Positions 1 through 7,317 of a DNA stretch of 64,000 bases are shown in pieces. The stretch is from Fusicatenibacter saccharivorans. Its GTDB lineage: Bacteria; Bacillota; Clostridia; Lachnospirales; Lachnospiraceae. Position 1 is the first letter of the stretch. The number at the start of each line of letters is the position of its first letter. A program made the position numbers and the translations under genes. The stretch lies in assembly GCF_027667425.1 (NCBI RefSeq), contig NZ_JAQEGR010000008.1, positions 127,769 through 191,768 of the forward strand, given 5' to 3'. The notes below the pieces were generated by a model. It had not been told where the DNA came from and searched no databases. It was given only the letters and a program-made list of their open reading frames with translations.

Positions 1-183
1 AGCGAAATTATTCTGCATTACTATGATACCGTGCGGATTCTGCTTGGAACCGATACGGCGTTAGAAGAAAAGATGACGCGCGTAGCAGCAATCCTGCCGA
101 GCCTTTCCGGTCTTTCCGGAGAACTCCATATGGAGGATTACAAGGACGGCGACAGCAGCTTTGTCTTCTCGAAAGATGTATAA
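1..183 (+). CDS. ftsQ: FtsQ/DivIB cell division protein, C-terminal fragment
   Basis: Open at the left edge; the visible 60 codons end in TAA at 181-183. The translation contains HYYDTVRILLGTD and a helix then ILPSLSGLSGELHMEDY, which resembles the beta-domain end of FtsQ/DivIB proteins (a membrane-anchored divisome protein that bridges early and late division proteins). Its place directly upstream of ftsZ supports this, since ftsQ-ftsZ order is common in Clostridia. Only the C-terminus is visible, so the family call rests on a short stretch and on gene order. Confidence 0.65.
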   Translation, partial: SEIILHYYDTVRILLGTDTALEEKMTRVAAILPSLSGLSGELHMEDYKDGDSSFVFSKDV

Positions 184-249
184 GAGGAAAGGAAAGCCGT
201 CAAAAAAACGCAATAATCCTGAATTTTTTATGAAATACGAAAAAAACAG

Positions 250-278
250 TTGATTATTTTCCGAAGAAATTATATTAT
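250..278 (+). promoter_or_regulatory. putative sigma-A promoter of ftsZ
   Basis: TTGATT at 250-255 and TATTAT at 273-278 are separated by 17 bp, in the 167-bp gap between ftsQ and ftsZ. The transcript would start about 75 bp before the ftsZ start. Inferred from consensus match only. Confidence 0.5.
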
Positions 279-356
279 ATCTTTATGTATGACCATCAGA
301 ATATCAGACTATTTTGAGATAGACAGCAGTTCATAATCAAAAGGAGGAAGTTGAAA

Positions 357-1550
357 TTGTTAGAGATCATGACAAATGAGGCAGAATCATCTGCAAAGAT
401 TATCGTAATCGGTGTAGGTGGTGCAGGAAATAATGCTGTAAATAGAATGGTGGAGGAATCCATCGGCGGCGTTGAATTCGTTGGAATCAACACCGATAAA
501 CAGGCGCTGACCCTCTGTAAGGCACCTACCATTCTCCAGATCGGCGAGAAGCTGACCAAGGGACTGGGCGCAGGAGCAAAACCTGAGGTTGGAGAGAAAG
601 CAGCCGAGGAGAGCATCGAAGAGCTCAAACAGATCATGGAAGGCGCTGATATGGTATTCGTCACCTGCGGTATGGGCGGCGGAACCGGAACAGGTGCAGC
701 ACCGGTTGTAGCAGGCGTTGCAAAAGAAATGGGCATTCTGACTGTCGGCGTTGTAACAAAACCGTTCAAATTCGAGGCAAGAACCCGTATGAGCAATGCG
801 CTGATGGGAATCGAAAAACTCGAGGAAAACGTAGATACCCTGATCGTGATCCCGAACGACAAACTTCTTGAAATCGTAGACCGCCGGACAACCATGCCGG
901 AGGCATTAAAGAAAGCAGACGAGGTTCTGCAGCAGGCCGTACAGGGCATCACAGACCTGATCAACCTGCCGGCACTCATCAACCTCGACTTCGCAGATGT
1001 TCAGACCGTTATGACCGACAAGGGTATCGCCCACATCGGTATCGGCGAGGCAAAGGGCGACGACAAAGCGCTCGAGGCTGTACAGCAGGCTGTTTCCAGT
1101 CCGCTGCTTGAGACCACCATCGAGGGTGCAAGCCACGTTATCATCAACATTTCCGGAGATATCTCCCTTATGGATGCAAACGATGCTGCAAGTTACGTAC
1201 AGAATCTGGCTGGAGAGGATGCAAACATCATCTTCGGTGCTATGTATGATGATTCTGTTACCGATACAGCGAAGATCACCGTTATCGCAACAGGCCTCAA
1301 CGATGCAACGGCGAAACAGGCAAGCGTATCCCGCAAAGAGCCGGCAGATGCAAGAAAGAGCGCATTTTCCAGCAGCAGCTTCTCTGCACAGGCAGCCGCT
1401 CCGGTACACACTGCTCCGAAAGCTTCCGCTCCGGTACAGCCGCAGCCACAGGTTCAGGTGCAGCCGCAGGTACAGGCTCAGCAGACCATGACAAGCAATG
1501 TTCCGAAAAAGGACATCCAGATCCCGGATTTCTTAAGAAACCGCAGATAA
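357..1550 (+). CDS. ftsZ: Cell division GTPase FtsZ
   Basis: Tubulin-like GTPase that polymerises into the Z ring and recruits the divisome. The N-terminal nucleotide-binding fold opens with IIVIGVGGAGNNAVNRM, followed by the tubulin signature GGGTGTGAAPV around residue 105, the T7-loop region DLINLPALINLDFADV, and a proline/glutamine-rich linker ending in the conserved C-terminal peptide IQIPDFLRNRR that binds FtsA/SepF. The AAGGAGG at 341-347 is too close to a TTG at 351 (3 nt) but 9 nt from a TTG at 357, so 357 is chosen (397 aa); an ATG at 369 is another option. Followed by a hairpin terminator. Confidence 0.97.
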   Translation: MLEIMTNEAESSAKIIVIGVGGAGNNAVNRMVEESIGGVEFVGINTDKQALTLCKAPTILQIGEKLTKGLGAGAKPEVGEKAAEESIEELKQIMEGADMVFVTCGMGGGTGTGAAPVVAGVAKEMGILTVGVVTKPFKFEARTRMSNALMGIEKLEENVDTLIVIPNDKLLEIVDRRTTMPEALKKADEVLQQAVQGITDLINLPALINLDFADVQTVMTDKGIAHIGIGEAKGDDKALEAVQQAVSSPLLETTIEGASHVIINISGDISLMDANDAASYVQNLAGEDANIIFGAMYDDSVTDTAKITVIATGLNDATAKQASVSRKEPADARKSAFSSSSFSAQAAAPVHTAPKASAPVQPQPQVQVQPQVQAQQTMTSNVPKKDIQIPDFLRNRR

Positions 1551-1582
1551 GCAAAGAATAATAAGCAAATAACGAATTTACC

Positions 1583-1625
1583 TCGACACGCCGCAGACCG
1601 AAAATGTTGCGGCGTGTCGAAGTTT
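1583..1625 (+). terminator. hairpin terminator after ftsZ
   Basis: A 12-bp perfect inverted repeat (TCGACACGCCGC at 1583-1594 and its complement at 1609-1620) with a 14-nt loop, followed by a weak T-rich tail (AGTTTGTTG). The right arm ends in TGTCGAA, which also matches a Spo0A box. Confidence 0.6.
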
Positions 1626-1654
1626 GTTGATCAAAAAAGAAGGTCATTCTTCCG

Positions 1655-1690
1655 AAAACGACAAAAAATTCACCCCCTTCCGTCTATAAT
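1655..1690 (+). promoter_or_regulatory. candidate sporulation promoter of spoIIGA-sigE
   Basis: A perfect TATAAT lies at 1685-1690, about 50 bp before the spoIIGA start. No good -35 hexamer is seen 17 bp upstream; instead AACGACAAA (1657-1665), a partial match to an inverted Spo0A box (TTCGACAAA), covers that place, and TGTCGAA occurs at 1615-1621. In Bacillus subtilis the spoIIG promoter is a sigma-A promoter without a normally spaced -35 that needs Spo0A~P, so the layout is suggestive. The box match is imperfect. Confidence 0.35.
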
Positions 1691-1739
1691 AGGGTCTGTT
1701 AGAAATTCAGACCATGCAAAAGGCGCAGGGGGTGTTTTT

Positions 1740-2603
1740 TTGCACTATGAGATCTTTCTGGATCTTCTCTTTGCAGAGAATCTTCTGCTGAATTATACTA
1801 TTCTGCGCCTTTCCTCCTTTCTTCTGAAACGATCTGCCACGCGAAGAAGGAGTTTTGCGGCAGCCGCGCTCGGCGCCGGTTATGCGGTGCTGTATGCCGT
1901 GTTTGCACGGTATCTGCCGGGTGCGCTGCTCGCCCTGGTCGGAATCGGAATTACAACAGGGATGGTGAAATCTGGCTGCAGAATCACGACAGTACGGGAT
2001 CTTGTGGTGGGAATGGCAGGCTATATACTGTCCGGTTTTCTGATCGGCAGTGCATACCGCCTGTTCCGGGAGCTGATGCCGGGAAGGGGAATTTTTCTTT
2101 TTCTTCTTTCCGGGAGTGCCGCATATGCGGGAACACTCCTCCTGCTGAAGATCCGAAAGGAGATACTCCTGGAACACGCCAGGCAGGTTACGGTACAGCT
2201 TGTGCAGAATGGGAAATGGAAAAAAGTAAAAGGACTGTACGACACGGGCAATACTTTGCGGGATGCCACAACCAAAAAGCCGGTCTCGGTCGTACCGTAC
2301 ACTGTGATACTCGAATTGTTCCCGGACGAAATGCGGACAGGGATTGCGGCGCTTGCAAGGCACGAGACGGTGCCGGAGCCGGAACGGCTTCTTGCGCTGC
2401 AGCCCCGTTACATACCGTTTCGCGGACTGGAAGGCCGGGGCTTTCTGCCGGTGATCCGGATCTCGGAAATGATTCTTGTGACAGAACATACAGCCAGGCA
2501 CATAAGCGGACCGCTGATTGCGCTTGGCGGAGAAAATAGTTCATCTCCCAGGGGCTATGAAATAATTTTGCATCCAGATCTCATGGAAGGACAGGAGGAA
2601 TGA
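1740..2603 (+). CDS. spoIIGA: Sporulation sigma-E processing peptidase SpoIIGA
   Basis: Membrane-embedded aspartic protease that matures pro-sigma-E in the mother cell. The N-terminal half is a run of hydrophobic segments beginning HYEIFLDLLFAENLLLNY (the typical SpoIIGA first helix); the C-terminal half carries the catalytic motif VKGLYDTGNTL with its DTGN active site. The reading frame is open upstream to 1614, but the best start is TTG 1740, placed 6-7 nt behind AGGGGGT (1727-1733), giving 287 aa. It is immediately followed by sigE (3-nt gap after its TGA), its substrate, as in other endospore formers. Confidence 0.92.
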   Translation: MHYEIFLDLLFAENLLLNYTILRLSSFLLKRSATRRRSFAAAALGAGYAVLYAVFARYLPGALLALVGIGITTGMVKSGCRITTVRDLVVGMAGYILSGFLIGSAYRLFRELMPGRGIFLFLLSGSAAYAGTLLLLKIRKEILLEHARQVTVQLVQNGKWKKVKGLYDTGNTLRDATTKKPVSVVPYTVILELFPDEMRTGIAALARHETVPEPERLLALQPRYIPFRGLEGRGFLPVIRISEMILVTEHTARHISGPLIALGGENSSSPRGYEIILHPDLMEGQEE

Positions 2604-2606
2604 AGT

Positions 2607-3344
2607 ATGCTGCAGGCTGCACTGCCAAACGGATTCCGGCTTCGTATGCTGCCGCGGTCCGTGCCGGCTGTATTTCGTCAGACAGGGGAAATTTTTTATA
2701 TCGGGGGCACAGATGTTCTCCCGGCGCCTTTGGAAGGACAGGAGGAGGCCGATGCGATTGCGGGGCTTTCCGATCCGGAAAACGAGACGGCAAGGAGCGA
2801 GCTGATCGAACACAACCTGCGTCTCGTCGTCTACATTGCACAGAAATTTGATAATACAGGAGTTGGTGTGGAGGATCTGATTTCGATTGGAACCATCGGC
2901 CTCATCAAGGCAATTAACACGTTCAATCCGGAAAAAAAGATCAAGCTTGCCACGTACGCGTCCCGGTGCATTGAGAACGAGATTCTGATGTATCTGCGGA
3001 GAAATAACAAGACACGGATGGAGGTCTCGATCGATGAGCCGCTCAATGTAGACTGGGATGGAAATGAGCTTCTTTTGTCGGATATCCTCGGAACGGAGGA
3101 GGATGTGATCTATCAGGGGCTCGAGCAGGAGGCGGAACATCGCGTGCTGGGAAGCGCAATCAGCAAGCTCTCTGAGCGGGAGCAGGTGATTGTGAAGCTC
3201 CGGTTCGGCATCAATATGCCGGAGGGACGGGAGAAAACGCAGAAAGAAGTCGCGGATCTTCTCGGGATTTCCCAGTCGTATATCTCGCGGCTGGAAAAAC
3301 GGATTATGAAGCGGCTGCGAAAAGAGATTGCGCGGTATGAATAG
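2607..3344 (+). CDS. sigE: RNA polymerase sporulation sigma factor SigE
   Basis: Mother-cell-specific sigma factor, made as an inactive precursor and cut by SpoIIGA. The pro-sequence region is followed by YIGGTDVLPAPL, a hallmark of SigE, then sigma region 2 (LRLVVYIAQKFDNTGVGVED and TFNPEKKIKLATYASRCIEN) and region 4 with the helix-turn-helix TQKEVADLLGISQSYISRLE near the C-terminus. Length is 245 aa, as usual. AGGAGG at 2593-2598 is 8 nt from the ATG. sigG, often next in line in clostridia and bacilli, is not here: a terminator and an unrelated gene follow. Confidence 0.96.
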   Translation: MLQAALPNGFRLRMLPRSVPAVFRQTGEIFYIGGTDVLPAPLEGQEEADAIAGLSDPENETARSELIEHNLRLVVYIAQKFDNTGVGVEDLISIGTIGLIKAINTFNPEKKIKLATYASRCIENEILMYLRRNNKTRMEVSIDEPLNVDWDGNELLLSDILGTEEDVIYQGLEQEAEHRVLGSAISKLSEREQVIVKLRFGINMPEGREKTQKEVADLLGISQSYISRLEKRIMKRLRKEIARYE

Positions 3345-3349
3345 AGCAT

Positions 3350-3397
3350 AAAAATGCCCTGCCCGGAGGAAAAACCATTGTTTTGGTCCCGGGCAGG
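3350..3397. terminator. convergent-gene terminator hairpin
   Basis: CCTGCCCGG (3358-3366) pairs with CCGGGCAGG (3389-3397). On the minus strand the stem is followed by a T run (plus-strand AAAAA at 3350-3354), so it mainly serves the minus-strand alpha-galactosidase gene, and it sits between two convergent genes. Confidence 0.6.
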
Positions 3398-3432
3398 ACA
3401 TGATTTGCTGCTTGTTTTAAGAAATGATCGTT

Positions 3433-4737
3433 TTATCGTGTTTCAAAACGGCATACGCTGCAGGCGTGCGGAGCAAGAGAAGCAGAAAAACCGCCGTTTA
3501 AAGAAAGTGCTTTACCGCTCCAGAGTTCTTTCGCCGCAACAGACTCCAGTGGGCAGTCTGCATCGGCAAGTGTGGAAGAAACCGTCTGCGGTGCATCCGA
3601 AAGATTAAAAAGTGCAACGTAGGTTGTTCCGGTTGTGTCATCCTTTGCATACCACACAGCTTCATTGTCTGTACGCGTGATCTGATGCGGACGAACGGAC
3701 GGAGGCAGCATCGCGAGAATATCCGTGTTCGTAAGAAGTGCCAGTGTATCGTCATCGAGAAGCGTCATTTCGGCACCGAGCATCAGTGGAGAGCCGAAGA
3801 GACACCAGAGTGTCATCATCGTTTTCTGCTCATCCGGGGTAAAATACGTATGATGTTCTGTAGCAAAACCTTTTCCGAGTTCGCCAAGCGGCAGCATATC
3901 ACAGTCCGGATAACAGCCGGCAGAGACGTGGCTCTGCCAGAGCTCGCAACGCTGGAACATATCCTTTAACTGTGCCCAGTTGTCCCAGAAATCATCGGTG
4001 ATGCGCCAGAGATTCGCGTGCTTTTCATAGAACCATGCTTTCTCTATGAGCGCAGGTCCCGGAGACAGAGAGAGGACGATCGGCCGTCCGCATTTTTGGA
4101 TGGCATTCGAGAGCATCTCGATCTCATGCGCAGCTGCAAACGGATTTTTGTGCATGTTGGTATTACAGATATCATCGCATTTAATGTAATCAACACCCCA
4201 GGAAGCGTAGAGCTCCAGCAGGGAATCATAGTAAAGCTGTCCTTCCGGAAGATCGCGTACACCGTACATATCCGGATTCCAGCCGCAGATGACCGTAGGA
4301 TCGGCAACGTGTTCAGCACCAAGAGAACTGTTCTTGATCTTTCCGTGATGATGTGCAGCGATTCGCGGAATACCGCGCATGATGTGAATTCCGAATTTCA
4401 GCCCCAGACTGTGTACATAGTCGGCAAGTGGTTTAAAGCCGGAACCGTCTGCAGAAGATGGAAAACGTTCGGGATCCGGCAGCAGACGGGAGTATTCGTC
4501 CATTTCCAGTTCAGAGAATGGAATATACTGATACCGGTCGCGCATGGAACCGGCCTTTTTTGCATACCACTGGATATCCACTACAATATACTCCCAGCCA
4601 TATGCTTTTAAGTGCTTTGCCATATAGTCGGCATTTGCCTTTACCGCAGCCTCGTCCACGGTTGTATCATAGTAATCGTAGCTGTTCCAGCCCATCGGTG
4701 GGGTTGGTGCACATGTATTTTTGTTTGTCAGATGCAT
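3433..4737 (-). CDS. Alpha-galactosidase, glycoside hydrolase family 27
   Basis: Retaining glycosidase removing alpha-1,6-galactose from raffinose-type sugars, melibiose or galactomannan. The protein opens with PTPPMGWNSYDYYDT (typical GH27 start), carries the nucleophile motif VDYIKCDDIC and the acid/base motif WRITDDFWDNW, and ends in an all-beta C-terminal domain; 434 aa, normal for the family. No signal peptide, so probably cytoplasmic. The frame runs open far upstream, but the ATG at 4737 has AAAGGAG just ahead and starts the conserved domain. A divergent AraC regulator starts 111 bp away. Other GH27 activities (alpha-N-acetylgalactosaminidase) are less likely but not excluded. Confidence 0.92.
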   Translation of the reverse strand: MHLTNKNTCAPTPPMGWNSYDYYDTTVDEAAVKANADYMAKHLKAYGWEYIVVDIQWYAKKAGSMRDRYQYIPFSELEMDEYSRLLPDPERFPSSADGSGFKPLADYVHSLGLKFGIHIMRGIPRIAAHHHGKIKNSSLGAEHVADPTVICGWNPDMYGVRDLPEGQLYYDSLLELYASWGVDYIKCDDICNTNMHKNPFAAAHEIEMLSNAIQKCGRPIVLSLSPGPALIEKAWFYEKHANLWRITDDFWDNWAQLKDMFQRCELWQSHVSAGCYPDCDMLPLGELGKGFATEHHTYFTPDEQKTMMTLWCLFGSPLMLGAEMTLLDDDTLALLTNTDILAMLPPSVRPHQITRTDNEAVWYAKDDTTGTTYVALFNLSDAPQTVSSTLADADCPLESVAAKELWSGKALSLNGGFSASLAPHACSVCRFETR

Positions 4738-4765
4738 AAGAAAAAACTCCTTTCTAAAGCAATGC

Positions 4766-4794
4766 TTGTTTTTTTCTGATAAGAAAAGTATAAT
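4766..4794 (+). promoter_or_regulatory. putative promoter of the AraC-family regulator
   Basis: TTGTTT (4766-4771), 17-bp spacer, TATAAT (4789-4794), in the divergent 111-bp region between the GH27 gene and the regulator. The two promoters must overlap or lie back to back here, so the regulator probably acts in this interval. Confidence 0.5.
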
Positions 4795-4848
4795 AAAGGA
4801 CATAGTGCAAAACAAGAAGACAAACCGGATAAAAGAGGTAATTTTTTG

Positions 4849-5706
4849 ATGGAAGATCTGATCGGAGTATATGGAATCCTGGATCTGGATCACTGGCCGA
4901 ACGCTCCGTTTTTGCTGCTGGACGGCGGGGTGGAAAAGAGATGGAAGGAACCGTATGCATTTCATAATACAGACCGCGGAACATATTCCGGATGGCTGAT
5001 GCAGTATACGCTTTCGGGAACAGGATGGTTTGAAAAAAACGGAAAAACGTATGAAATGCGTCCCGGGAGAGGATTTTTGTGTCAGATTCCGGAGAATAGC
5101 AGATATTATCTGCATCCGGAATCCGAAGAACCATGGATTTTTCTGTATTTTCATTTTCGTGGAAGTGCAGTGTCCTATGCGGCAGAACGACTGTTTGAAA
5201 AAACAGGAGATGTTTTTTATGCGGATGCAGATAGCGAGCCAATTCGGACTGCACTGCAGATGCATCGAAAACTGAAAAACGGTTACCGGTCGGAACCGTA
5301 TGAATGCGGTGTGTTTTTGTATCAGTTTTTTTGTTCTCTTCTGCGGGAGGTACAGCGTCCGGAGCGGAAGCAGACACATTTTTTTGTTCGGGAAGCGATA
5401 CGGCAGATGGATACCGACTGCGCATCTGTGCAGGGGATTGAACAGCTGGCAGAACAGAGCCGGGTTTCCTTTGCCCATTTTACGAGATGCTTCCGGGAGG
5501 AAACAGGCGTTTCTCCCATGCAGTATCTTCAGGAAGCGAGAATTCGCAAAGCGATGACGCTGCTCTTGAATACCGGAAAGAGTGTGGAAGAGATTGCAGC
5601 AGAAACCGGATTTTCCAGTGGAAACTATTTTGGAAAAGTATTCCGTCACCATATGGGAATCTCGCCGTCGGCATACCGGAAAGAACGGCAGAACGGTGCT
5701 GTCTGA
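4849..5706 (+). CDS. AraC-family transcriptional regulator
   Basis: 285 aa with an N-terminal cupin-like sugar-binding half (residues about 30-140, including RGTYSGWLMQYTLSGTGW and PGRGFLCQIPENSRYYLHP) and two C-terminal helix-turn-helix motifs ending in VEEIAAETGFSSGNYFGKVF and GISPSAYRKER, the classical AraC/XylS signature. Start ATG 4849 follows AAGAGGT. Divergent from the GH27 gene and 77 bp ahead of a transporter gene, so it likely senses a galactoside and activates the alpha-galactosidase (inference from context). Confidence 0.9.
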   Translation: MEDLIGVYGILDLDHWPNAPFLLLDGGVEKRWKEPYAFHNTDRGTYSGWLMQYTLSGTGWFEKNGKTYEMRPGRGFLCQIPENSRYYLHPESEEPWIFLYFHFRGSAVSYAAERLFEKTGDVFYADADSEPIRTALQMHRKLKNGYRSEPYECGVFLYQFFCSLLREVQRPERKQTHFFVREAIRQMDTDCASVQGIEQLAEQSRVSFAHFTRCFREETGVSPMQYLQEARIRKAMTLLLNTGKSVEEIAAETGFSSGNYFGKVFRHHMGISPSAYRKERQNGAV

Positions 5707-5783
5707 AGTCTTGGTTTTGTACGAAGATGTACTTGCGGAGAAATTCCGGGAGTATGGAAGAAAAAAGGGAGGAACAAAAAGAA

Positions 5784-7142
5784 ATGGAACGAGAAACATT
5801 CCAATCGCGCCTTGGCTTTCTTCTGCTTTCGGCAGGATGTGCCATCGGCATCGGAAATGTATGGAAATTTCCGTATATGGTAGGAAACAACGGAGGCGGC
5901 ATTTTCGTGCTGTTTTACCTGCTGTTCCTTGCCATCATGGGAGTTCCGATTCTGTCGATGGAGCTTGCCATCGGAAGAGGAAGCAAAAAGAGTACCGTGC
6001 GCGCGTATGGGGAACTGGAAAAGAAAGGGCAGAAGTGGCATATCCACGGATACGTTGCCCTCATCGGAAACTATCTGCTGATGATGTTCTACACCGTCGT
6101 TGCAGGCTGGATGCTGTACTATTTCTACAGCTTTTTAATCGGAAAATTCAGCGGCCTGACAGGCGACGCCGTAACCGGAAAATTCAACGAGATGCTTTCA
6201 TCTCCGTCGATTCTTGTCATTACCATGCTGATTATTACAATTGCAGGCTTTCTGATCTGTTCGGTGGGTCTGCAGAACGGCGTGGAGCGTGTTACAAAGG
6301 TGATGATGATCGTGTTGATGGTCATCATGATTTTCCTTGCGGTTTACAGCTTTACGATGCCGGGTGCCAAAGAGGGACTGAAATTCTATCTGGTGCCGGA
6401 TATGCAGCAGATCGAACAGGTGGGACTGTTCCACATTATCACAAACGCGATGAGCCAGGCATTTTTTACGCTGAGCCTTGGTATCGGCGCGATGCTGATT
6501 TTCGGCAGCTACTTAAACGGCGGAAAATCCCTGCTCGGCGAGGCAGTCAGCATTGCAGCGCTCGATACGTTTGTAGCGATTACCGCAGGCCTCATCATTT
6601 TCCCGGCGTGCTTCTCCTACAACGTACAGCCGGACAGCGGCCCGAAGCTGATCTTTATGACGCTGCCGCACATTTTCACCTCGATGAAGGGCGGACGGAT
6701 TTTCGGAAGCTTCTTCTTCCTGTTCCTGTTCTTTGCGGCGCTGTCTACCATCATCGCTGTATTTGAGAATATCATGTGCTGTTTTTCTGAGATTTTCGGC
6801 GTTTCCAGAAAACAGTCAGCCATCATCAACTGCATTCTGGTGATCTTAGGATCCCTGCCGTGTGCACTCGGCTACAATGTGTGGTCCGGATTCCAGCCGC
6901 TCGGCGCAGGAAGCACCGTTCTTGATCTTGAGGACTTTATCGTCAGCAACCTTCTGCTGCCGGTCGGCTCTCTGATTTACCTTCTGTTCTGTACTTCAAA
7001 ATGGGGCTGGGGCTTCAAAAACTACCAGGCAGAGGCAAATAAGGGCGGGGGCCTGAAAGTGCCGGACTGGGTACGGGTTTATCTTTCTTATATTCTGCCG
7101 TTGCTGCTTCTGGTATTAATTGTCCAGGGACTGATCGGATAA
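5784..7142 (+). CDS. Sodium-dependent transporter, NSS (LeuT/SNF) family
   Basis: Integral membrane Na+:amino-acid or amine symporter. TM1 carries the family signature GIGNVWKFPYMVGNNGGG, with the unwound glycine-rich segment that binds substrate and Na+; about eleven to twelve hydrophobic segments follow, including VALIGNYLLMMFYTVVAGW and the TM6 region QAFFTLSLGIGAM. 452 aa, the short prokaryotic form. ATG 5784 has GGGAGG 11 nt upstream; ATG 5754 is an in-frame alternative. Substrate cannot be read from sequence. It ends 175 bp before a GH3 gene; a GC-rich hairpin at 7242-7280 lies between. Confidence 0.9.
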   Translation: MERETFQSRLGFLLLSAGCAIGIGNVWKFPYMVGNNGGGIFVLFYLLFLAIMGVPILSMELAIGRGSKKSTVRAYGELEKKGQKWHIHGYVALIGNYLLMMFYTVVAGWMLYYFYSFLIGKFSGLTGDAVTGKFNEMLSSPSILVITMLIITIAGFLICSVGLQNGVERVTKVMMIVLMVIMIFLAVYSFTMPGAKEGLKFYLVPDMQQIEQVGLFHIITNAMSQAFFTLSLGIGAMLIFGSYLNGGKSLLGEAVSIAALDTFVAITAGLIIFPACFSYNVQPDSGPKLIFMTLPHIFTSMKGGRIFGSFFFLFLFFAALSTIIAVFENIMCCFSEIFGVSRKQSAIINCILVILGSLPCALGYNVWSGFQPLGAGSTVLDLEDFIVSNLLLPVGSLIYLLFCTSKWGWGFKNYQAEANKGGGLKVPDWVRVYLSYILPLLLLVLIVQGLIG

Positions 7143-7241
7143 GACAGGAACAAAAAGGTCAATATCAGACGAAAAAAAGATAAGAAAAGAACTGGAAAAA
7201 AAGCCAGGAATACGAGATAATAAAAGACAAGAGACCAGAAC

Positions 7242-7281
7242 AGGTGCCGGGACCCGGAAGTATCAGGTGTCCCGGCACTTG
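7242..7281 (+). other. GC-rich hairpin upstream of the GH3 gene
   Basis: GTGCCGGGAC and GTCCCGGCAC form a strong stem with a short loop in the 175-bp gap before the GH3 gene. No T run follows, so it is not a standard intrinsic terminator; an mRNA-stabilising or leader hairpin is possible. Confidence 0.4.
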
Positions 7282-7317
7282 TCGGATCAGAAAGGATACA
7301 GGAGAAAGGGGAACAAA

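Noticed and set aside
4738..5799. Long upstream extension of the GH27 reading frame on the minus strand
   Set aside because: It runs antisense to the AraC regulator gene and has no family resemblance; the ribosome binding site and domain start lie at 4737.
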